NCBI GenBank assembly: GCA_950022655.1
Contig: OX465584.1
Span: forward strand, 31,562,988-31,626,987
Source of the DNA: Alentia gelatinosa
Lineage: Eukaryota > Annelida > Polychaeta > Phyllodocida > Polynoidae
Direction of reading: 5' to 3'
Length of the DNA: 64,000 bases
Shown: positions 1 through 10,992 of the stretch, in pieces
How the letters are laid out: every line of letters starts with the position of its first letter
How positions within the stretch are numbered: position 1 is the first letter of the stretch
Made by a program: the position numbers and the translations under genes
Notes under the pieces: generated by a model
What the model was told of the DNA's origin: nothing
What the model saw: the letters and a program-made list of their open reading frames with translations, nothing else
Databases searched by the model: none

Positions 1-1910
1 CATATACTTAGAAGCAGGGGATTTACCAAGAGTTCTAAGAATTGACTCAGGCTTAAAGTCACGATTCTACATGTTTTATTATCCACTTCCTGGATGTCGA
101 AGTAGGAATACCCGTAAACTGACAAATGTTAGTAGTTACTTTGTTCGACAGTTGCCATTGACAAGACTAGATTCTAGACAATTGACAATGCTGTTGTGTA
201 CGTATAACCGATGATATAGGCCTTCTAGGATTGTTCATCATAAAGTTCAACCTTTTTCAAGATTTGATAAGATAAGTTAAATTTGTGCTTTTGTCTGAAT
301 AAGCAAAAACTCTAGTGGCAGCGCCAGAAATATTGACCTTGGTCTTTAAAGTTTAAGAAAAATAACTGACTCTAGCCTAGGCCTATCAAATTTCTTTGGT
401 TGTGTATAAGGGAATTGGACGCCTTGAGCCTTTTACCGTTTGAGCCTCCTGTCAGCGCGAAAACGTGGACGCCTTGAGCTTACCCTGTGGACGCCTTGAG
501 CCTACCCTTTTTTAGTTTTGATTGGCAGGTTAGGGTTAGAAAAGGGTTGGGTAAGGGTTAGGGTTGAGTATATATAACTATAAACCAGTTTAAGTACACT
601 TTTCAAAGGTTTTTTACATCTAGATGCTCAAGGAAACCAAAATAGGGTAGGCTCAAGGCGTCCACAGGGTAGGCTCAAGGCGTCCACAGAAAGGCTCAAG
701 GCGTCCAGGGCTCAAATCGTCCCAGGCTCAAGGCGTCCATGAACCGTGTATAGACTAGTTGAGTGTGGGCCACATGCTCAGATATGCTATATCATACGTA
801 GAGACTAATGTACCTGAAGCGGGTGTACTTCACCTTTCCCTCGGACAAATCTCCTATATCATTATATATTATACCTATGCACAAACTCAGTGTAAATATT
901 CACCGCTGCTCAGGGTATAATAATTCTTTCCATATTGCGTGATACGCCGTGTACCTTTGTACTGACTTTTATTATCCATCGTATACAAAGCCCATTAAAA
1001 TGTATAGGGACTCAGTAAACCATGACCCATTGTATACAACCTGTCAGATACCATAACTGTGGTATACGGAATCTAACCTGTGGTATACGGCCTCAAAACC
1101 ATGGTATACGGGAGAAGTCAAGTTTCGGCGAATTACAAACAATCTAAGGCATATAATAATTTTTTTTTAAACATAGTAATGACGCCAATATGATGATACT
1201 TATTCTCAGCGAGGACAAGTTCTGAACGAATTCTGTCCTTCACCTCTATCTTATACCATAGGAATTCTCTGTGAACCTACCTTGTTTATCTAGCGTTATG
1301 AATATCTTTGTCGAACCACTAATCAACGGCTGTGAATCCTATTTTCAATGGATTTGTGTAAACACTATTTCTATTTCTGTTGGGTTTTTTTAAATTTCTA
1401 TTTCTGCTCGAAAACTGTACTTAAAAGCAACAAAATGAGTTATATACAAATTTGCCTCGTGCGCTTTCGCGTATATTCAGACATGGAAATAGTGTTCCAG
1501 TAGAGAATCACAGCAATATTTGTCTCACACATCCTGTGAGGTAGGTAAATCCTACCATGTGAATTTCACTCTAGGTTAAGGGGAAGTTATATAGACTTAC
1601 AGCATGCTAAAAAAAAACTAAGCCTTAACTATGTGCCAACCCTGTGACGTTGGTAGGGTGCAATGGCCCAGTGCCTTAGTACTAGAGACGTGCCCATCTG
1701 ACTGGCCAGTCACTATATACAGAAATACCTCATCGACCCACTGACGATTGATCAATTAACCAGGTTATGTACCATAGACACTGTACACTCTCCATGTATG
1801 TTGCTATCATTCATGATTTGGGATTGAACCATTAACCCACCCATTTTCTTTTCATACTATTACTTTTTTCTTCTTCTTCTTTTTTGTTAAACGAGTCTCA
1901 TTCATTACAG
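1..1910. other. Repeat-rich non-coding DNA left of the first gene
   Basis: No coding exon can be supported here. The stretch holds the inverted 14-bp repeat cluster (417-738), a short array of about 2.5 copies of a 21-bp unit built on TGGTATACGG (copies near 1060, 1081 and 1102), and a pyrimidine tract (about 1861-1887) that serves the acceptor at 1910. An upstream 5' UTR exon of the plus-strand gene could lie here or outside the window; I could not identify it. Confidence 0.6.
417..738. repeat. Inverted cluster of a 14-bp motif around TTAGGG-like DNA
   Basis: The motif GGACGCCTTGAGCC, allowing one mismatch, occurs about three times in the left arm (near 417, 467 and 488). Its exact reverse complement GGCTCAAGGCGTCC occurs three to four times in the right arm (near 650, 672, 692 and 724). 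Between the arms lies a short run of GGGTTA-like units (528-566). The whole could fold as a long hairpin. Repeated motifs within each arm of an inverted structure are seen in foldback-type elements and in satellite-derived elements; which applies here is not decided by the sequence. Confidence 0.75.
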
Positions 1911-2059
1911 GTCCCACTATAAGAAGTAGAACGATGCCGGCTTCAGAGTTTGCGTGGGCCGCAGAGGCGCGCCTCCCAATCTTCCAGGTGTACGGCACGA
2001 AACGGAAGGCACCTCAGGAAGGTGGGCAGCACTGGGCCGGCGACATGTTACAACAAAAC
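1911..2059 (+). CDS. Exon a of the unrecognised gene
   Basis: The acceptor is a pyrimidine tract followed by TTACAG ending at 1910. The donor AAC/GTGAGT starts at 2060. The exon has 42 codons from the ATG at 1934 and ends in phase 0. Bases 1911-1933 are either 5' UTR or coding (open, reading PTIRSRT before the Met). Confidence 0.65.
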
Positions 2060-5000
2060 GTGAGTCACCATGATTCGTCTGGAGCACCTCCCTCTCTCCG
2101 CCCCAACTCCCGTCAACTGTCTTAGTCACTGTTTACTGGGATGGCACGCACATCAGAAACCTAGACAGATACACGATATAGTTATATCTCCCAGTATTCG
2201 CTGCTATATTTGTAATTAATTAAAGGAACAGCAGTGCTAGTATATTTCGTAATTCATAAAGTAGACTGAATGCTGAAAAGAAGTTGGACATATTAGGTAT
2301 GTTGGTCGGTATTAAGATGGACGGAAGTTAGGGTTTTACCAGGTTAGCTCTTACCTTTCTACACTTGATTGTTATTATCAGGAACGCCAGTTTTCCTGTT
2401 ATTCAAGGATTTCGAGTATTTAAAATTAAAAAATTATCATAATAAACATAAATAAAAGAGAAATGGAGCATTCAACTATGTTTTGGCTGTGTCTCCCAGA
2501 CCTCTACAGTAAGTTAATTACCTGATGAGTTTTCTCGTAAGGCGTTTGCTAATTAAAATTATAAATACAAATATATTCTAGTGATAATCATAATGACTCT
2601 TTTACAATTAATCTAAAGATTAACGACCATAACACACTGTACAATTTCAGAACATTAATATTCATTTCTCGGCGACAAAAAACGATTGTAAGTTTAGGCG
2701 AGGCCTAGAAATTGAGTCGGTCAATGTAGCACCCCCCTCAAGAACTTTGCCTAAGATTTGGAAATGCCCCCTTCCCATTTTCCTTCCCATAGTCTGCGGC
2801 AACAGTTTAAGAAATACCCCGCATGGTGCCTGCCGATATTGGCTCATAATTAGTCGCTGGGTGAGGAGAAATGGCCTTGCCATACACAAACTGAGCCCCC
2901 GAAGACTTCAGATTAAATACTTATTCCTCAATCTGTAGCCTCTAGTCTCTGAGGAAAATCATAAGTAAGTCGTCCAGTGTGGACAGAATTTGCTTACGAT
3001 TGACTCCCGCTAATGACCACCACCCCTATCCATAAAGCCTGATGTGATGGTCGAATCCCTGTACAAATTCGACTGAGATATGTTAAGACTAGCTTACGGT
3101 TTCCCATTTTAACAGGCAAATTTTTGTTATATATATTCACTAACTGATGATTTGGGTTTGGTGTTGCAGGAGCCTAATTCAGCTAAACGTGCATGTTTAT
3201 ATGGAGCGAACGAGGGCCAGGACGAGTCCTTGATGTGCACTGACACGAGCATGGACAACAACAACACGCTCATCCTCCATCCCCAACAGTTCCACCAGCA
3301 ACAGCAACAGCTCCAGCCACACCAGAACGACATAGCCTGGCTACAACAGCCACCACCCCAACAGGCCGCTCAACAGCCCTGTCCCCCCACGCATCAGGTA
3401 CGCCATATTCTATAGATCTCACTTTGAGGAATTCGATTTCGTAGACGATTAATCTATGAACTTATCCCGCTATATTTAGTAAGAAACTAGAAATACCCCC
3501 CATTCCCAAGTCCCATTTTGTTGAGAAGTATAAACATAGAATAAACCAAGAAGAAAAAAGTAGTAGGAGTGAGTCTATGAGTCTGTGGCATGTTGACATA
3601 GCTGAGCGTGAATGAACTCGACCAGTCCTCTACCCTGTCCGGGGTTTGAGTAGAGCGGTGGCGCCCTCTCTGTTCTGGGAGTGTAACCGCATCAAACTCA
3701 TGTCGGATTCGTTCAATGCCAGTAATAAACGGAGATATTCATTAAATTATATTGAAGAAAAAATAACCTTTGGAACGGTATTGCATTTTCTATTTAAACT
3801 TAATATTTTGCTACTGTTCAATGTCGTGATTTTAATTTGACGATTCACACGGATATCTTGTGTGCTTTTTGCAGCCTGGTGGCGTGATGGACCTTTGCGG
3901 AGAGACGTTCTCGTCATCAAACAGGGCGGACGGCACGGACGAAGCCCTCATGGCGATGGACTCGGATTTCACGCCCAACCCGGAGCAGTACCGGTCAGCG
4001 GAGGCAGCCCCCAGCGCCAGTCTGAACGTACCCGACGTCAGGTCCAACTTCTGTAACGAGTACTGTGGGTTAGTATTGAGCCGCGTCCCACCAAGAGATA
4101 CACACCCTGCTTGCAGAATGCCCCTTCTGCGTAAGTATTCAGAGAACTGGAGAGATTCCTCCACCAAGACATACATTATTTACGCGGAATGGGTCCTTCC
4201 TTTTGATAATTAAGACTCCAAACTCAGTTGCACCAGTCCTTACGTGTAGTCTATTTAATCATGCAGAGGTGTGGATGTACAATGTAGTTATATAAGTTTC
4301 GGATATGCATGATATTTGAAAACATATGTCGTTTGACAACCAGAGTAAACTACTAACTGAAACCTCATAAATGAGGCCATTTGGACAAATATTTAGAAAA
4401 TTGTCTTATATTGTATAGGCATCAATTGTTACGATCTAATTAAAGACCATTACTTTTTATTGAAACAACACTTCTAGATGTTTGGTAAGCCATAGAATAC
4501 ACAAATAAGCTCGTGTTAGCTCCTAGAAATATCCGTTGTACAGTAAATAAAGCAGCTTAAGTCATTCCCATTTTTCTTTCTATAACATTCATACTGCACA
4601 TAAGATTATGTTTTGAGGCAAATATTTATCTAGTATAAGCGATCTATTTTTAAAAAAAACCTTGGGGGGAAATTATATATTAATGTTAAGTCGTATAGTT
4701 CAGCTTTTGAAAACATTGAATCCCATTGTCTCCCCCCAAGAGCTCGCCATTGATCATGTTACACAAGTTCAGAGATGAGAGTTCTTAGGTTTTCAGAAGT
4801 TCCTTTTCATATCTGAATATATCCATTTTACCTGTAAATGTCCTTACATACATATAGTACTTTACATTAAATGGGTCACTCTCATGACCCCATCTTTCTT
4901 GGCTTACTGGCGCCCAGTCTGAGGAGTCTGCAGCCGGCGGCATTATGCCGAAATCAGGCTATATGAGATTTTACCATAGGACTGCTGGCTTCGCAGTTTG

Positions 5001-6813
5001 CTTGGAGCGTAAAGGCGCATGAAATACCCGGAGTCTCCCATACAGATTATTTTCCACGACGTTCATATCAGTATATTCATAAAAGGCACCCATTGTATTC
5101 CTAATGATTTATTAGGAATAATTTATTATACAAATCACTGGCATCTCTGCAGTTTTTAGAAATACGTAAATTGCAGCTACTGGCCGGTTTCACTTGTTTG
5201 GTCGGGGGAACAAGAGGAACACATTATTCTTTCAGAAAAAATACATATATTTTTTTATAGTGACCAATTTTTTCGAAGTCAGAAAACAAAAAGAAAAGAC
5301 CGTTTTAGAGCAAGCTGACCAAAGAACATTTTCTTATATTCAGTATGAATGGTTTCCTACTTCATATACCCATGCAACATTTTTGTCTAGAACAACACAA
5401 TTTACTAATTTGGGTAGACTGCAAGCAGGTGTGTATGGTATCTCTATGAGTGACGTTTTATTTCCCTGATGGAGTGGTGTGACACTGCCTTTTGAGGATT
5501 GCCTCCTTATTTTACTAATTATTGTAGTTTCTTTCTCGTTTTGTTTTCCTATCATAAACGCTTGTGTTCATGTACAGAGGTTGATCATTTATATCATTTG
5601 ATTTTGCTCTAATTTGTATCAATGATTCCTTTTGCGCCCGTAATTTAGTTACATATTTATGCAAAGAAATATGAACGTGATAAAAAGTTGTGATGTAGAT
5701 CACCTTAAGAAAAATGGTTGCAAATCAAATCAGGAAAGCATCACACAAGTAAATTTTACAACATATAGACATTAACTTTTATTTCTGTATCCTGTGTGTT
5801 GAAAAATGACATCAAACTTGCTTATTGACGCTTGAGATTCTCACAGGCATGTCATCAACATATCATTGTCCTGCCCCCGCATGACCTTAGAATAAGTCCG
5901 AACTACAGGGATGCCAGTTTGTCGGATTTTACCTCCATGTAAGATTTTAGATTAAAAGGTACATGAAAATTTCAAGAAATTGTTTTTGAGAATATTATAG
6001 ACTCCTGGTCGGTTGAAATCTATGCCTTACATTAACTTCTTCTGTAATCCTTCAAAATTCCTACATCAGGAAGTGTCATCTCACCCAAACTAGGCCTGCT
6101 ACTCATTGCACAAACCTACAGCTGTGGGAAATGCTCCTACAGATAAGGGCAGGCTTGTAGGGAGAATGCTGATAGGTTTAAATATGACATGTGGGAATAC
6201 AATTATTGAAGCCTTAGCAAGTATAAACATATTAAAGGAATGTCTTATGATCTTGTTAAGATATAGAGTGGAATATGGAATTGATAATGTATAGTTGAGA
6301 TCCTATACCGGTAACCCTAAAAGCCATGACGGGTCTGCTAGGAGAGAGAACCATGGTGTCTGGCATGGATTCCCCTGTACCATGGTTTTAGATAAAAGAC
6401 TGGCTTCAGTCCGCTTGTAGGAGGTTTGTTACTGGCCCCAACTGGTGTCCCTGTATCTAAAACTCGTGAACCTAGTTAAGGCTCAGTTATGTGCATAGTC
6501 GTTTGTATATATAACGGTTAACCCGTTGCATAGTTTTATGTTTAAGAGTGTTTGTGCTTGGAGTTCGTGGGGAGGGGGGGAGGTTAAACGCATTAAAATA
6601 ATGTAATAATGGAACATCCCAAATGAATTCATTTCAGAAGAACGGTATGCGATGCTGTATCTATGGTTAGATGTAACGGCCGTGTTTTAACCAAGGTTTT
6701 GTGTTTACAGAGTAGGGGAACCCAGCCCCACCTCCTCCTGCGTCCGATGCTACTGTAAGCCCAGCTGGGAAGGCATGATGACGATGCGCCCGTACATCTC
6801 CGATATCTACTAA
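1934..6813 (+). CDS. Unrecognised small nuclear-like protein, four coding exons
   Basis: Joined exons 1934-2059, 3170-3397, 3875-4130 and 6713-6813 give about 236 codons ending in TAA at 6811-6813. The first three coding exons join in phase 0 (42 and 76 whole codons, then 85 codons plus one base). I do not recognise the family. Visible features are a basic TKRKA patch near residue 23, an AKRACL patch near residue 47, a Gln/Pro-rich segment (residues about 83-115), an acidic Ser/Asp-rich stretch (about 119-165), and a Cys/His-containing C-terminus. The Cys/His part has FCNEYC, then HPAC, then a final CVRCYC, a spacing that could bind zinc. No signal peptide or membrane segment is seen. The ATG at 1934 has A at -3, but the frame is open back to the acceptor at 1910, so an upstream coding exon is possible. 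Nuclear location is inferred from the basic patches and composition only. Confidence 0.65.
3170..3397 (+). CDS. Exon b, Gln-rich
   Basis: The acceptor GTGTTGCAG ends at 3169 and the donor CAG/GTACGC starts at 3398. The exon has exactly 76 codons, phase 0 at both ends. It encodes the AKRACL patch, a Thr/Ser/Asn stretch and then a Gln/Pro/His-rich low-complexity segment from a CAG/CAA-rich tract. Confidence 0.75.
3875..4130 (+). CDS. Exon c, acidic/serine-rich then Cys/His
   Basis: The acceptor TTTTTGCAG ends at 3874 and the donor CTGC/GTAAGT starts at 4131. The exon holds 85 codons plus one base (phase 1 out). It encodes DLCGETFSSS, then a Pro/Glu/Ser stretch, then FCNEYC and DTHPACRMP. Higher GC than the flanking introns supports coding. 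Confidence 0.7.
4131..6712 (+). other. Last intron of the unrecognised gene
   Basis: This is a 2.6-kb AT-rich intron between the donor at 4131 and the acceptor at 6710 or 6712. The only structure I can name is the 548-bp inverted-repeat element at 5906-6453. No further exon was recognised, although one with phase 1 in and phase 2 out would also resolve the frame problem at the last exon. Confidence 0.5.
5906..6453. mobile_element. 548-bp MITE with CAGGG-type terminal inverted repeats
   Basis: The left end CAGGGATGCCAGTT (5906-5919) matches the reverse complement of the right end, CAGGGACACCAGTT (6440-6453), at 12 of 14 positions. There is no transposase ORF. Both end regions resemble the larger element at 10993-13806: its first 200 bp share the phrases around AATGCTCCTACRGATAAGGGC, and its last 370 bp share those around CTGCTAGGAGAG and GGCTTCAGTCC. 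It therefore looks like an internally deleted relative. The flanks show TA on both sides but no clear longer duplication. The CAGGG ends resemble those of hAT-type elements, but superfamily assignment is inference. Confidence 0.8.
6713..6813 (+). CDS. Exon d, Cys-rich C-terminus and stop
   Basis: Two acceptor AGs lie 2 bp apart (ending at 6710 and 6712). Starting at 6713, the single base carried from exon c gives CTA GGG GAA, then 31 more codons including CVRCYCKPSWEG, ending YISDIY and TAA. Starting at 6711 instead gives CAG TAG, an immediate stop. I chose 6713 because the longer frame is open and carries a paired-cysteine motif. The upstream AG has the better pyrimidine context, so this choice is not certain. 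Confidence 0.55.
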
Positions 6814-9800
6814 ACAACTTCATCAGTATCAGATGAATCTCAACCTGTTCTACCTGAACGATGCATCGGTTTCACCGCCAAAAATAAACAGGATAACAGT
6901 AATAGGAGACAAAACAAACCTCGGAATAAGTCAACTGCCATAGAAACAAGTGAACGATATACTAGTGTGAGTCTATGTAATGTAGAAACATCAGGCTATT
7001 TATATTGAAGGCTGTAGTAGAGCAGCGAGTACAGTTACGGAACAAGACAGTCTAATCTCCCACACCACCGAATGGATGGTTTTTCATACAACGCCGCTAA
7101 ACACGACGCTCTTAATGGGCGTACCGGGACGAGGAAGGCCGGACACTAGTGGTTCTGGTTCTAGGATATTTATGTCATCGTACTGTTAGGTGTTTACCCT
7201 CACCAATTTCACCACACCGTGTACACAATTTATAGTTTCATACGTGTTTTAGGTCAACTTTGACATCAGACAGACAACTTTTATTTTCTCATTCATTATT
7301 TGTTATATATTATCATTACATACAGTGTCATTTCATTGTGAATAGGTAAAATAATTGACATAGGGACGGTTATGTGGGTTATTTATGATACGAAGTACAA
7401 GCATATTGCATTATTTTGCAAATAACCGTCAGGAAAACTGTTCACCTTTTTATAGGGCACCCGGTCTTTACTTAATTCAAATCTTCAAGGTATACTGTTG
7501 TGAAGAATATTGTTTATGACTCGCATCGTTGTGTTGAACCAGGCCCAATTAGCCTAACTAAATAGGCACCGACTATTCGTAATGTAGTAGTGGGTGGTAC
7601 GTTTACTGGTTTTAGATTTAGCAATTTTTGCTCGGATCGCCCAGCCCAAGGTGACGTAGGTTTGTTGTTAGATGTGTACATCTAGTGAAATATTATCACG
7701 TTACATACGAGGCTACATTGTTGGTGTGGCATGAAGGGCATAATAAATCCCTTTGAAAGGTTAAACCTAACATCAATATGGTTAAGAAATCTGAAACCAT
7801 TATACAATATTTAAGAGTAGCTTATCTGCCGATGGAAAAATTGAAACTTAATGCATTGGTAAGCAATAACCTATTAACAGGTAGTTCAGTAGGTTTCGAT
7901 CAGATGATTCTGCTATGGTAGTATACTATACCCAACAAGACTGCCAAAACGTCACTAGCAAGCTTGGCTTTATGATGGACGATTTATTCTTATAGATTTT
8001 GAACGGTTTAGTGAAAAGGCAACCATTGGCTATTTGTAATGGCGCTCGATACCACTACATGTACGAGAGTTCAGGTGAATGCGATTCACTTGTTAACGGT
8101 ATTTCTTAGTGGTGAAAAACTGTTACATTTTGTGGTGCGTTATTCCGCAGCCAGCCTCGATATCATTGCTGTTGTTACAAAACACTGAAGTCATACTTAT
8201 TTGCGATGTGGTATCTTCAACTGCACCTATTGTAGCCAAACTATTGTGACTGAACAACATTTGAAAACCAACTCGGAAAATAATGTTGGAGTGACTGGGA
8301 ACTTTGGTTGAGTGTGTTCTCGAGAGAATGATAAACAGCAGAGGTTTATGTTTGTAAACAGCATTCGCAGATTGTGAGTAACAGTAAGCATTGACTGGAA
8401 GAAGCAAATAGATATGACGGTGTTGTGTGAAACACCTAGAAACTTGCTCATTTAAAGTACTGATGTGTGTCGACCATGCTTAGCCTGGCAGTGTGTAGAA
8501 TATGAGAATCATCCAGTTTGTGAAGGATAGAAAAAGAATGAATGCCTATTAAAGTACTGAGGTACATTTCTAGGATAAGGTGACAGTTTCAAAGATGGTT
8601 ACTGCAGTCAATTAATGCAGTGTCACTTTTGTATATTTGTATACAACACTTTTTACAAGAACAGAAAGTATTGGCTTATAAATGCCATACGTGTGCACAT
8701 GGCAATACCGTGTGCGGAAAACTGCCGTAATCAAAAAAAGTTTCTATTGTATACTACACTTTATCATGGTTGGTAAAGTGAAACACAGGAAGCTATCATA
8801 TTATGTCAAGATTTATTTCAATCCACTTTTACCTCTCAGTCTTTGCATACGTATATGGGAGAGGTACGCTAGTAGGACTATATATAGTTGTATATGCATA
8901 TATTATTAGGACTATTCATATCATTTAAGTTATATTCATCTTCGTGTATATTCCTGTTTACAAGATATGGTTCGAGAAGTCAACGAATGTGACTGCAACT
9001 GGCAAGTTTTGGTTTAGTGTTGTCTTTCTTTTGACCACAGTTCCAAGTTCCGTGGACTTAAATCTCATTAAGTCAATGTATGAATTGACCTGATCTGCTG
9101 AGCAGCGGGAGAGCGTAGTGAAATTTATAAGTAAAATCCCAATTCGTCAAAAGTTATCAAGAACTTGGTTTGACTCAGGTGTGTGAACCTCAGCATGGCA
9201 ACATAGGCAGCAATCTGTTTTCAGCTTTTATAATTTAGCATTTCTCTGTTATTCATCACTTTAGCGGCAGTAGCGCTTCTAGACTTGGTATTGTTGTCAG
9301 AAATACAAGATTTGTATATTTGGAGCCCGACTAATAGTATGAGTACTTACCGACTAAGATGTCATTATATTAATGACATCTCTTAAGTCATAATAGAAAA
9401 CGCTTGGAGCTTTCATAACTTCGAAAATCCTTTGATCTCGACGGCCGCGAGACCGTAAACACCTTTATGGAATAGGGGTATTGTCAATGAATGTTTTCTC
9501 ATTTACAGGTTGGCCAGTTGCAGGTAGCAAGATCTCTTTATGCTTAAATAATTACAAAATGATTGATTGTTATATCATGACTATGGCTCATAGTTGGTTT
9601 CATTGTTCATATGTTTTATTTTGTCCGTGTTCATTGTCCTCAGTTTTTTATTGAGATACCGTAAACTGCACTTGAATTGATTAATTATACTGACATCTCC
9701 AGAGAAGTGTACTGTGTATGTACTTGAATTACTGGTAAAAAGACTATGCTTTTGAGTAATGATTTAAAAATAAAGATATGTAATTTGAATGTTAAGTGTA

Positions 9801-10397
9801 AGAGGATGTCCCTGCAACTAATAACTATACTTTCAGAATTGTGCGTGTATGTCTCAATGAATTAATTGATCGAGTAGCTACTTTGTTATGATACTTAACA
9901 AAGTGAATATCTTCATGTAAGGCAGAGTAATGATTCTGCATCATCTCAGCTTCGCAAACATGTTCTTTATTTAACAGGCTAGATGACCTGATGTTGTGGA
10001 ACAGGTGAATGATATGTACCTTTCTGCACCTCTGGTGTGCAGCATATGGCTTCGTAATATTGTCAAAGAACACAATACACCGCCTATAAGGAAGGTGCTC
10101 GTTTTATAAACAATAAAGTGACTTTGTACTTAAAGATCACTTCTTTTGTTCGTCAATTTAACATGACATGCTGGTTTATTCTCGGCAAACTTAATTGTGA
10201 TACCGTAGAATAGGACGAGATGGTCGGTTTGTGTGAGCAGTAAGAGCAGCTCACATGGCAAGTACGAGGCGGCCCCCTATCGGTGGTGGGCCCGGTCGCC
10301 CCCTGTTGTTTCTTGCGTGAAATATATGAACCAAAACCGCGTGGGGTTTAGGTCATCCGTATGTTAAAGTTTTAACTTTGTACTAGCGACTTCGTCG
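6814..10397 (+). other. Probable 3' UTR and intergenic DNA
   Basis: I see no coding sequence or dispersed repeats in this 3.6-kb AT-rich stretch. Plus-strand AATAAA hexamers that could end the upstream transcript lie at 6883-6888, 9769-9774 and 10112-10117. Which one is used cannot be told from sequence. Confidence 0.4.
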
Positions 10398-10873
10398 AGT
10401 CCGAATTAAAGGGAAAAATATAGAAAACCTAAATACCGGGCAGCCGATAGCGGGAATCAAACTCCCGTCACTCGCATCCCCAAGTGAGAACTCTGCTGAC
10501 TGCTCCTCAAAGACAGGTGACCTGTGAAGGCCAAATACCTAGGCTGGTGGTGGGTGGGGGGAATCAGCGGAGCTTTGAAAGGGCTACCAGCGAAAGTTGA
10601 GATCGCATTGGTTTCTCACGAGAAAAGTAGATCAGAAAACTACGATACTAAACTTTGATTTCGGCATGGCTCGAAATGAATCATAAGAGAAGATGTTTGT
10701 CTGAGTATAATCCTGCAAAAAAGAAGAACAGGTTCGAGTTTTTAAATACATGAGAATCTCACTCCCGTGGTGCTTCAGTCTCCAACCCTAGATCGGGTTC
10801 ACTATGTCTCTATGTATGGGAGCAACTTCAAGCGGATTCGACGGAATTCTACCGTTTTAAATATAGTAGGTAA
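10398..10873. repeat. 475-bp dispersed repeat with tRNA-like segment, copy 1
   Basis: Nearly the same sequence recurs in direct orientation at 18640-19115; both start with AGTCCGA and end around ATATAGTAGGTAA. Near the left end the minus strand carries a tRNA-like promoter pair (an A-box-like GGAGNAGTCAGCAGA and a B-box-like GGGAGTTYRAWNCC), as in tRNA-derived SINEs. The shared body (for example CAAAGTTTAGTATTGTAGTA-like on the minus strand) has no coding potential. Confidence 0.8.
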
Positions 10874-10992
10874 AGATGCATTATCGGTTTGATATTCATT
10901 GGGAAAATCTCTTAAACAGTTTAGCCTCAGGTTATATGGCGATCATAAATCTTAAATATACTTTCCAGAAACCCTATTTTTAGTACGACAAT

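Noticed and set aside
528..566. Possible telomere
   Set aside because: Only a few degenerate TTAGGG-like units inside an inverted repeat; not a chromosome end.
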